From: Hyparrhenia diplandra
Taxonomy: Eukaryota > Streptophyta > Magnoliopsida > Poales > Poaceae
DNA: 64,000 nucleotides
NCBI GenBank assembly: GCA_015847255.1
Contig: JADLZK010005562.1
Span: 186,001-250,000, forward strand
Direction of reading: 5' to 3'
In this document: positions 35,965 to 48,308 of the stretch, piece after piece
How the letters are laid out: the number at the start of each line of letters is the position of its first letter
How positions within the stretch are numbered: the first letter of the stretch is position 1
Notes under the pieces: generated by a model
Seen by the model: the letters and a program-made list of their open reading frames with translations, nothing else
The model's database searches: none
Told to the model about the DNA's origin: nothing
Program-made: the position numbers and the translations under genes

Positions 35965-36430
35965 GCTTCACGGCCGGGCTGGGCTCTTGTGTGTTGCGTG
36001 GTGAAGGAGCGAGATGTGGAACTTGGGCTTCGACTCTGGGTTGAATGCTCCAAATTTAAGGGTCCGCCTTCCTAATTAATTTATGTATAGTTGCAGGTAA
36101 AGCCGAATGAAGTGGGGAGATGTCGTGGAACAATATAATAGAATATTTTGTGTATTTAAAAAAATGAACAATAGAATAATATACAACCGAGGAGTATACT
36201 ATTGCGAATGAAGTAAGCGCTTACGCATGGCGTGCCGCTACGCGGCGGCCAACACCAAACAGCGTATAATTACCACCCAGCGTTAAACAGTAGGGGGTGG
36301 ATGGCGCGCAGAAAACCGTTTTGTGTCCTGTTACGTGTGGGCCAATTTCTACACTTCTATAAACATGAGCCAAGCTCAGGCAAATCATAAGGCCACGTCC
36401 TGATTTTATCAGCCATCCGGTTCTCATGAC
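35965..36430 (-). promoter_or_regulatory. NLR2 upstream region, shared with NLR4
   Basis: Blocks such as gtggaacttgggcttcgact (near 36015) and gctacgcggcggccaacacc (near 36236) recur upstream of NLR4 (near 55882 and 57116), with one large interruption in the NLR4 copy. This shows that the duplicated unit included several hundred bases of 5' flank. No clear TATA box was picked out. Confidence 0.55.
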
Positions 36431-36533
36431 GATGTTGATCTAGCTCTTGATCGTGCATGCGTGGGAAGAGCACACTGGCGCTCCACAGCGCCTATGGCTC
36501 GGCAAGGCTAGGCTTTCTATGTGTGTATGCGAG

Positions 36534-38568
36534 CACTACTACAATTCTCAACATTAGGGCGGTTTTAGATGGACATTAGGGGCGGTTTTACAACCGCCCC
36601 TAAACAAGCACACCTAATGTTTCGTCGACATTAGGGGCGGTTGGGAAAAACCGCCCTAATGTCTCAACATTAGGGGCGGCTCCTGTTTGAACCGCCCCTA
36701 ATGTCTATAACTGTAGGGGTGGTTTAATCTAAAACCGCCCTAGTGTTGAATTTCACACCAAAAAAAATATAAATATATAATTCACAGATTCAATTAATAA
36801 TTCACATAATGTCTCCATACTTCAAATAAACATATATGCATCATGCAAAATTCATATACTTCAACATACAATTCACACAACATCCGAAGATGTCGAGATA
36901 CAATTCTAACTCCCTAAAAAAACTTCCCATCTATGGCTAGGTTGTCCAAAGACATCGCCATGAGCACTTTGATAAAATCATTGGTTGGAGTATGCTTTTA
37001 GCTATTTCCTTGAAATTTCTTGCTCTTGACGATTCCTGAAGCAAAGCCAAAATCTATCAAAAATCAGAAATAATAAGCAGTAGCAGTATAGGAAACTTCC
37101 AAAGATTAATTTAACTAGCTGAGTAGCAGTACAGACTTTGTGCCCCATGGCTCGTGTGGATCTAGGATAAGTCATGCAGTATGAATTTACAAAAGCACAT
37201 GTGAAATTATACTCCTAGTAATATTCTAATAAAAAAACACATGTGAAATGCCCTATTCAGAAAAGAAGCTAGAACCTGCAGCGCAAGAACATATTGCTTA
37301 GGTACTTGTATATTTCTCAAAGTTTGGGGAGTTAGGTTAATTAAAAGATTTTTCATCAGCAACAAGAGATCAAAATTATCAAGCATATACCAAGTTATAG
37401 CCTTAGGTGAATGACAAGATCAATAAATGCTGAAAGTACGTGGAGAGGCTGTAGACATTACATTATAACTGAAGTGCCTGCTCCCATTTTCAGAAATCGA
37501 CTGCTTTGTCAATATTGATATCCAGCTGATACCTACAACATGAGAAAACAAAATAACCAATTGTCACCTCTATGATTATACAAATAAGAAAATCAAAAGT
37601 ACCAATTGCCCATCTTCAGGCCTAGCAATGTAAATCAAAGAAGAGTGTCTGCAGCTACCATCTTCCTTTGGTTCAAACAAATCTTAAACTAATATGCATG
37701 TAAATGACCACAAAAAAAATTTGAGGAAGTTTGGACATAGGCGGAGCGAGACGTGCTTTCATAGTGGTATACGGAACCTTTCACGAACTCTATCCTTACA
37801 CTTAGATTTCTCATGATTGTGTGGCCTGTGTGCTATCGGCCTCAAACTTTTTCTGAGGCATCTACATGGCATGTGCAAAGGCACCATCAAGTTTAAGAAT
37901 TTTCTGTAATTGTTTGGTAATTTTCTCTGATTATTTTAATTACCGCGCGACTTCTTCTAGTGTTTACTAACACTTTCTTAAAAGCCCAAATGACCCATAT
38001 AACTAATGTTGATCTCGATGAGCTCTAACACGTTTGTATTCAAAGTTTTTCAATTTAAGGTCATTTAGTGTTTCGTTTCACCTCGTTTGACCAAGTTTAA
38101 CTTTTCCAATTCAAACCAAAGACGCCTTTTTGGAGCTCTAGATCTCCTCTTTTTCAAAAAGTCACGAACACCAACTTTGTGTAGCTCCTCAAGATCTACA
38201 CTCTATATATACAACTTTTTGTATTCAAAGTTTTTCGATTTGAGGCCATTTAGTGCTTCGTTTGACCAAGTTTGACCAAAACACATTAGGGGTGGCTCTA
38301 TATATAACAGCCCCCGATGTTAGTTACATTAGGGGTGGCTGAAATATAACCGCCCCTAATGTGTCGTAACATTAGGGGCGGCTCATAACGTGAGCCGCCC
38401 CTAATGAGCCAACAGTAGGGCGGCTATATATAGAGCCGCCCCTAATGTGCCAACATTAGGGGCGGTTTGCTTCTACCAGGAATCAGATATACATTAGGGG
38501 GGCGGCTCAAATTATGAGCCGCCCCTAATGTTCAAGCCAGCGCTCTCTTAGTTCCTTTTGTAGTAGTG
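36534..38568. mobile_element. Non-autonomous CACTA element with perfect target duplication
   Basis: 2035 bp from CACTACTACAATTCTC at 36534 to TTTGTAGTAGTG at 38568, flanked by gag at 36531-36533 and 38569-38571. Subterminal arrays at 36550-36750 and 38285-38530 hold many copies of cattaggggcggtt and its inverse, spaced to form small palindromes. The 1.5 kb middle has no transposase frame, so mobility would need a related autonomous copy. It lies about 570 bp upstream of NLR2. Confidence 0.92.
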
Positions 38569-38729
38569 GAGGGCAGGGTACGCAAGAGGTTTTTTCTTTG
38601 AAGGAACACAAATATAGCATATTAGTTTGCCTTCTGGCTTCTGCATTTCACATAAGTATCTTTCGACTATGTACAGATAGCGGCAGTTAATATCAAATCT
38701 AGCCGTAGATGTTCCTAGTGATGTAGCAT

Positions 38730-38990
38730 GGCTTGGCTAGCAAATCAAGTGATTAGTCCCTTTCAGCTGCCAGGTCTACAAATCGTAGGAGGCAAAATGA
38801 GTCAAATCGCAAAGCCAAAGAACTTCACGATGCACGAAGGCACGCAGAAAGGAGGGGAGAAAAACCCTAGCATCACGGGGGTTTCGAGAACAAATGGTTC
38901 CCCTGTTTTTTCTTCGATCTAAGTTTTAAAGGCCATGTCGCAGATCAGAAGAGGTTTTGGCCAAAGGAGCATACGTTCCGAAATAAATAT
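38730..38990 (-). repeat. NLR-downstream block, relic copy E without a gene
   Basis: ccaggtctacaaatcgtagg (near 38769), gatgcacgaaggcacg and aatggttcccct match the outer part of copy B. No NLR sequence lies next to it on the side where one would be expected (38990-49300), so it is a leftover of a lost duplicate or was moved by rearrangement. Confidence 0.65.
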
Positions 38991-40400
38991 ATATTGAGTA
39001 GAATGAAAATTAATATGTCAAGGAGATGGTGAACCACCACCAACTCTTTAATCAGTTAACTTTCATCAAGCTCTCCAGCAACAATAAAACAACTTCACCA
39101 ACTACACCCGAAATAACGCTGAGTCAGTCTTCCTTGGACACTAGTGCTAGCAAGCGTGCTCCCTATTTTTATACTAGCTAGCAAACGTGACTGCAGAACC
39201 AAACAGCCTATAATTACCACGGAGCGTTTTTTTTGAGAAATCTGGAGATGCTTTCGCCCCTACATCATTGAATGAAAATAAGGGTCTAAAGTTACATGAT
39301 AAGAAGGGGGGAGGGTTCAGAAATTAAGAGACAAAAAAAGAAACAAAGAAGAGCAGCATAGGAACTGCCAGGAACCAGCCAGGGGTGTGTTTAGAGCCCC
39401 CAAGTTTCTTTCCAAAATTTTCTGCACTCCCATCACATCCCATCACATCGAAACAATAAATGCACCAAAAGACGTATGTCCGGAGTATGAAATGTAGGCA
39501 AAGAAAAACTAATTACACAGCTTAGATGTACCTCGTGATCTATAGCAATGCGGAAGGAGTCCCAAGACCAGCCTACCATAAAATACGTTGACAGCTCATT
39601 ATCAATGGACATATTATTATATTCCCTGTATTTTGTAAACTTCTCATCATAAAGTGAAAATCACTGGTTGGCGTCATCCGTGGTTTTTCCCACAAGGTTT
39701 TTTTCACGTAATCTATGTCTCGTGTTCTATCTATATTCACATTATTACCTAACAAATGGTATCTAGAGTCACACACACGAGATTAAGAAAAAGGATTAGG
39801 GTTAGCGTTCTTTTTTTGGTTGTAGGCTGTCTTGTTATAGAGCAAGCACTTTTTGTGAAATAGTGGTTTTGTGTGGGTGTGGTGGGTCTGTGTCTTTGTA
39901 CTGGCTTCTTATGTCTTATTTGTTGGAATATAATTGAATTATCTACCTCTCCTATCAACTTAAGCTTTTGGGTTGAACTGGTCCGTGAATGCAACTTAAT
40001 ATGGTATCAAAGCCAGAGGTCTTGAGTTTGAATCCTGGTTAGCACAATTAAAATAAAATAATTATTGCTTGCTCCTATTACATGTTTTAAACTCGCCCTT
40101 AAGCTTTTTCGGTTGAATATTACAGAAAAATTCCCTATTCGTCTGTTGCCGCCGCTATCATGGAATGAATCTACTTCGACAAATTCATCGCTTGGAAGTC
40201 GGGATCCATCTCGGTGATTTCTTCCGTGCTGTTGCTTCGGTTGTTCCAGGCGAAGGAAAAGTCAATCGGCAAATTTGCTGCTTTGCCGCTGTTGCTGGTA
40301 AAAGTTGCGCCTATTCCTTGCTGCTGTGCCTCTTGTCCCATTGAAAAACCGTGTGGAGCAAAGTTTTTTGAGCCCAAAGAGCCTATCCGTCGCCCCTAAA
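38991..40400. other. Repeat-derived intergenic region
   Basis: At 39227-39420 a T-run followed by agaaatctggagatgctttcgcccc resembles a minus-strand LINE 3' end; no duplication pair was found. At 39922 a TGTTGGAATATAATT terminus and at 40002 tggtatcaaagcc (an initiator tRNA-Met primer-site motif) suggest a small plus-strand LTR element. The stretch 40130-40400 shares tacttcgacaaattcatcgc-type sequence with 49230-49260. None of these has two defined ends. Confidence 0.35.
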
Positions 40401-41200
40401 AATATGATTGGTCCAGATTTTTTTCGGAAAGGTCCTTCTGTTTATCCAAAATCAGCATCTTAGACCACTAAAGTCCCCTCAGAAACTTGATAAATTAGTT
40501 TTTTTTTTTACGTTTTACCCAGCGTATTTACCGACTTCCTACACCCGAAGAAGAGAAAATTTGAATTTCATGGTCTTTTTACATTTAACCGCCCGCCTCC
40601 TTCACTTGGCTACAAACACGCCACGTCACCCTAATAACCACCAAATATATACACCCCTCCCCTTTTTGCAAAAAAAAAAAAAAAAAGAGAAACACCGGCC
40701 TCTCCTCCTCTCACGCCCGCTCCCTCTCCCTCGTCTCTCGGCGGCCATGGCGGCGCGCCCCGTGGGATCTTGCCCGGCGGCCCCCTCTCTGCTTCCTCTC
40801 CCCTCTCCCTCTCCCTCTCCCTCTCCTTCTCCCTCTCATGGATTTCTCGGTCTTTGGCGCATGGCGCGACGGCAGTATGATCGCGGGGCGCGGCGGGCGG
40901 CATGGGCGAGCGGCCTTGGCGGCGCCCCCCCCCCCCGCCTGTCTTCCTCTGTCTTGGCGTCTCCTCTCCGCGCAGCTCCCTCGCAGGTGGCGCTCACCAT
41001 TAGCCCTTGTGTTAGGGTTAGGGTGAGGGTTAGGTTGTTTGAGCCATCCTCGATTTCATCGTGGATCTGCTGTGCTCCTCCTTTCCTCCTACCACTCTAC
41101 CTTGTTATTATGAATTCCACTTTGTTCTGTATGCGCCCTGATCCGCTTCAGTTCATCTGGGTTTGAGAGGAAACTGTTATCATGGCAGTGCTCTAGTGTT
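40401..41200 (+). other. GC-rich, promoter-like island with an open frame of unknown status
   Basis: AT-rich sequence with aaatatatacacc near 40646 is followed by a pyrimidine-rich GC island. From the ATG at 40747 a frame stays open for 140 codons to 41166, opening MAARPVGSC with a Pro-Ser run encoded by a ccctct microsatellite (about 40797-40838). A donor-like gcag/gtggcg lies at 40984. This looks like the 5' end of a plant gene, yet no downstream exon could be joined with confidence and no domain is recognised. It is about 5 kb upstream of the GAPDH fragments, with no evidence that they belong together. Confidence 0.3.
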
Positions 41201-44200
41201 TTTTTTTTATAGTGCTTTTGGGGTTGTGGGATGATGGATTTGTATACGCTGAGACAATGGAATTATGCAATGATTAAGTTATGCTTTTGGGTATATACTT
41301 TGCATTTTCCGTCATATGAATGATATGGTTTCCTATTGTTACTGTGCTGCCATGATTTTTTTTATTTAAGGGAATATATGGTACTGCTATGACTTGCATT
41401 TAAATATGAAGCAATAGCCATTAACTATGTGAAGCAATAATCATCATTGCATGTCGGGACATTAGGTTTGCAGTTGTTGCAGTTGCTGTTGAGGAATTTT
41501 AGGAACACCGCTACTAGTCCCATTGAAATGGTGATGTTTGGTTCTTAGCCAACATACCAATTACTGTCATGTATATAAAAAGCCTCAATGTATACAGTGG
41601 AGTTACATGGGTCCAATTTTGGGCTTCCTTGATTGAATTGACAACCTTGAGTTTAATTTTGTGAATGTGAATTCAGTTTTGGGTTCAGGTATCTCGATTG
41701 GTTCACTATGGCACCTTGACTCCATGCGTCCAGTTCAAAGTTCTAAAACATGAGGTTCCATGTGTAGCAGTGCTTACAATGGTCGATTTAGAATGATGCA
41801 ATGATTATTTTCCGGCCATTGTTTCCATTTTATTAGTGGCCTAATTCAAAATCATCTACAGATTTTTGTAGCATTTTAGAGAAAATTGTTATTGCAAAGA
41901 TAGGGTACATAATGATGAGTACACAAATTGAGGCTACTATTATAGCCTGCACAGATTTCAGGTTTATTGTTGCTTCTTTGGTAGGCAGTTACAATTGCAG
42001 AACTCATGCTCTTGCTATTTCCTTAATAGGTTTCAGGTTTTACCTGTCCTCCAAATTTTTTTCACCAATATATATTTGACCATGACACATGGAAACAAGA
42101 GAAAGGATTAAAGACGTCATTTTGGGACTGCCAAAGTGTTCGGTGAGTCAAATTCTCTCAACTACAGATTACCAGAGTGGTCCTAACTTCTTTGTGGATT
42201 GTCTCAAGAACCCACAGTAAGCATGGGATACTATTTCACTGATATATGTTTATTTCTGAAACCAGTACAAGTGCATAGGACATAAGTTGCGATCAAACAC
42301 TAAGTGAACAAGTCATGGGGAGGAATTAAGGAATCGAGAAAACACCTGATTGCTTGGGGAGATGGGCTCTGATTGCTTTTTGCTTGCTTAAAATCTAGCT
42401 GGATGCTGTGTCTCAGGCATTTAAACAGTTGCTTTTATTTGTTTTTTGTAATTATCTTCATCCCCAAAAGCTTTTTAAAAACCACTTTGTAAAACCAATG
42501 AATATGCCAAGTGAATAAAATGGATAAGAGCTCTATTTTTTTCCCATTTCTCCAATAGTTAGCTTCCTAAAAATAAAACACCAGGCTGCAGGGGTAAAAC
42601 TGCAGGAAGCACGGAGGAAGGGGCACCTGGGCAGATAGCAATCACAAAACACACTATCCGGACTCAATTAGTGGACCAATTTGTGTCCAAATGAACACGA
42701 TTTGCAATGTATAGAAGGACATGTCATGAAAAGCTGCATGTTTGGATCATGATGATTGGTTGCAATTACTCTTCTAAATATCATATCACAGCCTGCTTGC
42801 TTGCAGGGTCTTAGTTTGAGTCTGGGCAATGTTCCTTTTCAAAATATGATAAACATTGATTTACCTATGTCCATCATAGTTACTGTTGACAGTTTGGTCA
42901 ATTACTGAGACTGGTATGATTGGGAATGTTTGTAGTTAGAGCCTTTAATATGTCCTTAGTAACTCTGATGAGACCGAACTGCATTTTTGCTTTACTTGAA
43001 ACTTCAGCTGCCTTGTTAATTGTTACCTTTGTCTTTGTAAGATAGAGCTCTGTGTCTTGACGCTGTGTGGGGCAGATATGGATACACAAGAGAGACGAAC
43101 ATCAAGCCCCAGAAGCTGCATACCAAGGGTGCTAATGAGATGCAAGGTTTGGATCACTCGCTGCTACTTTTCCTATCAAGTGATGCATTGCCTTTTTGGT
43201 TCAGTTGATATGATCCTCATTTGCAATATGGTTGTTGAAAAAAATTGTGTTCACTTACACCTCCTTTTGTTGGGTATTTTCACCTTGCTTGCTATGATTT
43301 AGTTTGTAGTTTTAGGTTTCAAATATGATGTAACTTATATAAGCTAGAAATTTTGGGTTTCAGGGAACAAATAGCACGCAGGTATAAGGGTCTCGCTGTT
43401 TGTTCATTTTTTTTTTCAAAAACAGTGATAACCTGGTATGATCTCTGAACTCATATTATTAAGAGTAAAACATGAACTCTATATCGTGCATTTGATTTGA
43501 CAACCTAAACTTTTAACTATGATGGTTGTCACTTATGTCTTGGGCCTGACATTAACTAGGATGGTTGTCAAAAATTTAAACATAGATAATATATGAGAAC
43601 TCTTGTTAAAGCAAATTGTATGATATGTGTTAAAACAAGGTAGAGTTTTAGTCAATCATCTAATGCTTAGAAGTTTCTTCTCCAAAGCAAAGGAATTACT
43701 TTGCACCAATAGAAATTTGATATGGTAGGTTGTTCAGTCAAGACAAAAATGCAGGTGTGCATAGTTACAGAGTGTTCTTTTATTTGAAACATGTTCAGTT
43801 ATTCATGTCCCTATGGTAGGAACAACTACAATATCTTGCAAGTTTGAATATTTTATCTAAATGCTATTCTATTTCTGAATGCAGTTCTATATATGGTCAC
43901 AAGATAGTTTTAGAGCATTCAAGTCTAAAAATAGATTATGTAATGCAATAGAGAACCTGAATATTTCAGATTCTGTTACCTGTACTGATCGGGCATATTT
44001 TAGATTCCGGTGAACTGAAACTGCGCTGCAGAACACTACACAGCTAGCAGGATCTAAGAATTTGAATATCAATAGTTAGTTCCAGATTCAGTTGTTTGTA
44101 CCTAAATATGCCTGACTGCCATAATTTGTATCTTATTTCATGGAAGTTTATGTCGTATCAATAGTTGGTCCTTTCCCAACAGCAGTAACTAACCTGTTAG

Positions 44201-44751
44201 ATCTAAGAAGATTGTAAGAAGCTTTTTTCTTTTCAGTCCTATTTTATTAATATGCTCGATCTTAGCATCTGGGAGCAAGAAAAGTGCATCCATGAGTAAC
44301 ATAAATTGTACCCTGTAGCATTGATTTTAGTTGAAATCAGTAACGTCTTGATTTCTTTTCTACTACAAATTCTAATTGGCTAAAAAAGAAAGTAATATGG
44401 ATTAGTTTTTTCTAATTGAGGTTTCACCTTACTTTGCATGATTGAATTCAGAGACACACAATATGTTAGTTTTTCTGTATACTTAGTTTCTGAATTTTTT
44501 TGATATCTGCTACTGTTACCAACTATCCATGTGCTTTTGTGTTACTTTTATGTAACATTTGTCCCTAATTAAAATAATCCAATCACTCTTTTTTTAAGTT
44601 CTACCAATCTATTGTGGCTAGCACACCCACATTGAGTTGAAGAGCCATATATATGCCGCTGATACATTTCCTATTATTGTGAAAATGGGACAGAGGTAGA
44701 GCAGAGGCTGATAGAAATTTTATAATTTTTGTTAGCAGACAAGATCCTCCT
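41201..44751. other. Long AT-rich region without a supportable gene
   Basis: Intron- or intergenic-like sequence; only short frames. A possible exon-like stretch at 43074-43147 lies between AG and GT-like dinucleotides but matches nothing I recognise. Confidence 0.3.
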
Positions 44752-45745
44752 CACATAGGCCAACTTGGCAACGGCGAATTCCCCGTCGGGTTTTATCTCC
44801 CCATCCCCGTCCCCACGAGGGAAGATTTTCCCGGTCCCCGTCCCGTGAAAGGTCGCGGGGGACATTCTCTCCCCGCCCCCGAACCCGAAGCGGGGAATGC
44901 ATCCCCGATGGGGTCCCCGTCCCCGTGATAAAAGTTGGGCAAAAAAAAAACTCAGATAAAAATATAGAAGAAATATTTACCACAAACGCATCTTGCACCA
45001 ACATGAAAGAAGATCATTCAGTTTTACTAATCACTGGCTTTTTTGCGGCCAAATCGCAAAAAACAAATTAATAAGAAAATCTCACAAATACACGAGTGCT
45101 TGTGTCAGGATGAGAAGGTAAATTCAAAAAGGCAAGATACGCCTCTGGTGCCCACTAGCAGGATGAGAAAATGGAGACGCATCACAGCTTCCTGGCTTCC
45201 AGTAGCTAGCAGATCGAGGTACCACCGTACCAGGCACCATGCTCCTTGTGCAGGGACTGTGGCGACTGAAAAAGGTTTGCCTGTCCGCCGGGGGCTGCGG
45301 GACGCTGCATGCCAAGGGAGGGCAGAGGAGCTTGGGGTGTTGACCGGCGAGGAAGGCGAGGATGCGCGGCTGCGCATGCGACGGCGAGAGTCGCGCTCAC
45401 AGGACACGGGCGGCGTCTGCGCTCAGCGGCTGCGGGCGGGGAGTGGCTGGGAGGATTCACCAACTGAGATTAGGGTTACAAACTTTCTATATATACTCAG
45501 CCACCCATGGGCCTTGGTGGGCCGAATTAAGGTGGCGCGAAGCTGCTTACTCCTTGCGGGTCGGGTTTGCGGGGATCGGGGACGGGGGATGGATCCCATC
45601 CCCATACCCGTGAGACCCGATGGGGATTGATTTGCTACCAATTGAATCCCGTGGGGGATAAATTGGCCCCATCCCCATCCCCTAATAGGGGAATTCCCCG
45701 CGGGGAATCGGGGATCGTGTCCCCGTTGACATTTTGGCACATAGG
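44752..45745. mobile_element. Non-autonomous hAT-type element with 8-bp target duplications
   Basis: The element, 44760-45737 (978 bp), is flanked by perfect cacatagg copies at 44752-44759 and 45738-45745; 8 bp is the hAT target size. Imperfect terminal inverted repeats: ccaacttggcaacgg at the left and, in reverse complement, ccaaaatgtcaacgg at the right (11 of 15). Both ends contain runs of cccc-gt words (gtccccgtcccc, ccccatccccat). The interior has a 195-codon plus-strand frame (45043-45630) without any recognised domain and with overlapping frames on the other strand, so I treat it as non-coding. Confidence 0.85.
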
Positions 45746-46028
45746 AAAAAAGGCAATGTTGATATCATTGTCAATGTGCTGAAAAAATTCTTAGCTTAAT
45801 GCTGATTTCTGTGGAACATAGGCCTGCATGCCCCCATGAATAAATCTTGGGAATATATCATGGATCTTTCCCAACTGTTCTATAAGAGTTTCTATTCTTA
45901 TAGATTCCATCCCATTCCCTAATTCTTGTTTGTTAATGTGCAATAACATTGTGCCCAATGCAACTTGCAGATGAATGTTGAATTGTTCTTGATGGTCATA
46001 CATGCTAATCTTACAAACATCATCACAG

Positions 46029-46311
46029 GGCTGAGGTAGATAGTAGCCGCAAGGGCATTCTGGTATATGCTGATGAGAACCTTGTTTGCACCGATTTCCA
46101 GGATGACAGCAGCAGGTGTGCTACATTTCCCTACTGAATCTTCGCCATTTTCTGACTAGATAGTTAATTGCTGGGGACTTCAGGTTACTGAAAATGCCTT
46201 TTTCGTGATCCTCTCTCAATCACAGGTAGCATCAAGATGCTAAGACTGGCATTGCCTTCAATGGTACTTCGTCGAGGTTGTGTCCTGGTACAACAACGAG
46301 TGGAGATACAG
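46029..46311 (+). pseudogene. GAPDH fragment: two exons of the catalytic domain, broken
   Basis: Exon pieces 46029-46115 and 46226-46311, each bounded by AG and GT, with a 110-bp intron. The first reads RKGILVYADENLVCTDF, aligning with the conserved KGILGY-DEDLVSTDF segment of glycolytic NAD-dependent glyceraldehyde-3-phosphate dehydrogenase. The second holds DAKTGIAFNGT and then, after a one-base loss, FVEVVSWYNNEW, the C-terminal part of the same domain. There is also a shift and an in-frame stop right at the start of the second exon. Introns are kept where plant cytosolic GAPC genes have them, so this derives from genomic duplication or capture, not a processed transcript. No NAD-binding exons or last exon were found nearby. 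Confidence 0.85.
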
Positions 46312-47286
46312 GTTACTTACCTCTATCGATTACCTGACTTGACTAGGGCTCAGGTGCACTTCAAATTTAAAAATCCTGACTTATTTCCCCACTCTTTTCA
46401 AACCCCACGTGGTCGACCTGACCCACCACACGGACCACACCAACTAGATGAATGTGTTGAAGGTCTGGTGAAGAAGGGGAGCTGGTGTTTCTTCTCCGGA
46501 GAAAGTGTTTTCGGGAATAAAAAAATTCTATATCTATCAGACGACGTCCAGGGTTGATATCTCTGTGGATTATGAAACCAATTTACTTCTGCGACTTCAT
46601 ACACCCTACATGTACGAGCCGAAGTCTCTGTGAACTATAAAGGTTGTCTCTTACTATGATAGCCTCCACTTACATTGTACTGTCTCTTACTATGATAGCC
46701 TCCACTTACATTGTCCCTCCCAGGTCTATGGACCTTTGGCAAGTCAGACAATATGTTCAGTACCCAACTCTAATTCAAACTTATTTGCTATCATTTCAGC
46801 GTGTATATATGTGTGTACCATGCATTTTTCTACACATCTAACCTTCCATATACAACAACCATGATCTGCTCAAGGTTGGGCGCGCAAAGGCGCACCAGCC
46901 TACTAGTTCATTAACATTTTTCAGCCAATGCAAGTTGTTGCAGGTTGCTTTCTCCGCCGGCCGGCCGCTAAGGTTTTATATCCGTGCGCAATTTCATATC
47001 ACCGCCGGCCGGCCACTAAGGTTTTATATATATATATATGACAGGTCATTCGTATATCACCCTCCACTCCCACTAGTGCTGGAGTGGTGTTGACCTTGAC
47101 CCTGCTTATGACGTCTTTTTTAAAAAAAACAGATGACGTCTGTTTTAGCATAATTCATGGATGCTAAGGCGCACTATGCGCAGCCGCCATTGCTTAAGAG
47201 GACCAGGCGTCCAAAATGCCTACTTCCGGTGAAAAAGACCCATGGTGCGTGGGGGTGCGTGGGGCCTCTAAGCACAATAGACTAAG
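46312..47286. other. Intergenic region with two local duplications
   Basis: A 38-bp unit starting tgtctcttactatgatagcc is repeated in tandem at about 46645-46719. At 46950-47025 a segment with ccgccggccggcc and ctaaggttttatat occurs twice, followed by a (ta) run. No gene. Confidence 0.55.
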
Positions 47287-48304
47287 AACACTGTTGACAC
47301 AAAGCTAGGGCTTCGCACCAACACACCGAGAGGGCCTTGGACGCCCACGAAGGTTGCTAAACAACCTAGTAGCAGCGAGCACCGCAGTGTGATCACCCAA
47401 ACCGATCTAGGGTTCGGTAGGGGCAACGTAGAGCTCGGTGACGGCTGGAAGACCTTCGAACGCACCTCCGGGAAGACCCGTCTGGAGACATGCACCAAGG
47501 GTTGTCCTAGGAGCAGCGGATGCGCCTAGAACGCCGGCGGAGAACGCGGAGTTCGTCGTCGAACAGCAGGTTTAGGGTTTGGAAGAGATAAAAAGTTGAG
47601 AGATATGTTGTGTATGACGATTGGATGTAGATGGGATCAAATCGGCCATGAATCTCTTTATTATATAGAGGAGGGTGGTCTTATCCTTTTAGGAAACCGT
47701 CCTTGGACGTTTCCAAGCACCAAAAACCGACCTAAACACGATTGGAAACAAATCGGTTCGGATCTCGTACGGACACGGGCCTGCGTCGGGGTGACCGGAC
47801 GCTCGATCGGTCTTGACCGGACGCTCCGATCAACGGGTCCGATCGAATTTCTAGTAAGGTCTGCAGCCGGCTCGCGACGCGCGACCCGACCGGATCCTGG
47901 GACCGGACGCTGGACCGGACCCTCGGGGCGCCCCGATCGATGGCCCGAAATCAGCGTGATTCCAGCCGCCTGACCGGACTCGTGAGGGGGTTGACCGGAC
48001 GCACCGGTCGCTGCGACCCGATCGGTTTAACGAAAGGTCCGCAAACCGATCGCGGAGGCGCGACTTGACCGGACGCCAAGACCGGACTCTAGACCGGACG
48101 CGTCAGTGAGTCCGGTCGCACTCCAGAGAGCCTTTTTCGAACCTCCTCAAGGATTTGACTAAGTCCGGAAATTCGCGATGACTTGGACCTCCAAAATATG
48201 GCTAAGTCTGGAATTTTGCGGTGGGTTAGCTCCTCGAAAAATATGGCTAAGTCTGAATTTTTACCGTGACTTAGACCACGCCATTTTTGGGTGTCAACAA
48301 ACAC
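47287..48304. mobile_element. Solo LTR with 5-bp target duplication
   Basis: LTR 47292-48299 (1008 bp) starts tgttgacac and ends gtgtcaaca, a perfect 9-bp inverted terminal repeat with TG...CA ends. It is flanked by aacac at 47287-47291 and 48300-48304. No internal region is attached, so it is the product of LTR-LTR recombination. Between 47780 and 48115 the word gaccggacgc and close variants recur about ten times. Family not assigned. Confidence 0.92.
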
Positions 48305-48308
48305 TTAG

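Noticed and set aside
36550..36750. Repeated ggggcggtt units considered as a CRISPR-like or regulatory array
   Set aside because: They are the subterminal repeats of a CACTA element with defined ends and target duplication; spacing is irregular and orientation alternates.
40985..41035. Telomere-like ttagggttagggtgaggg run
   Set aside because: Plant telomeres are TTTAGGG arrays; this is a short degenerate stretch and not an interstitial telomere array.
43056..43149. Exon-like segment between an AG and a GT with an open frame (YGYTRETNIKPQ)
   Set aside because: No family recognised and no partner exon in frame; too short to support.
44752..45745. First read as part of a gene because of the 195-codon frame
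   Set aside because: The 8-bp duplication and inverted ends show it is a transposon; the frame has no domain and competes with frames on the other strand.
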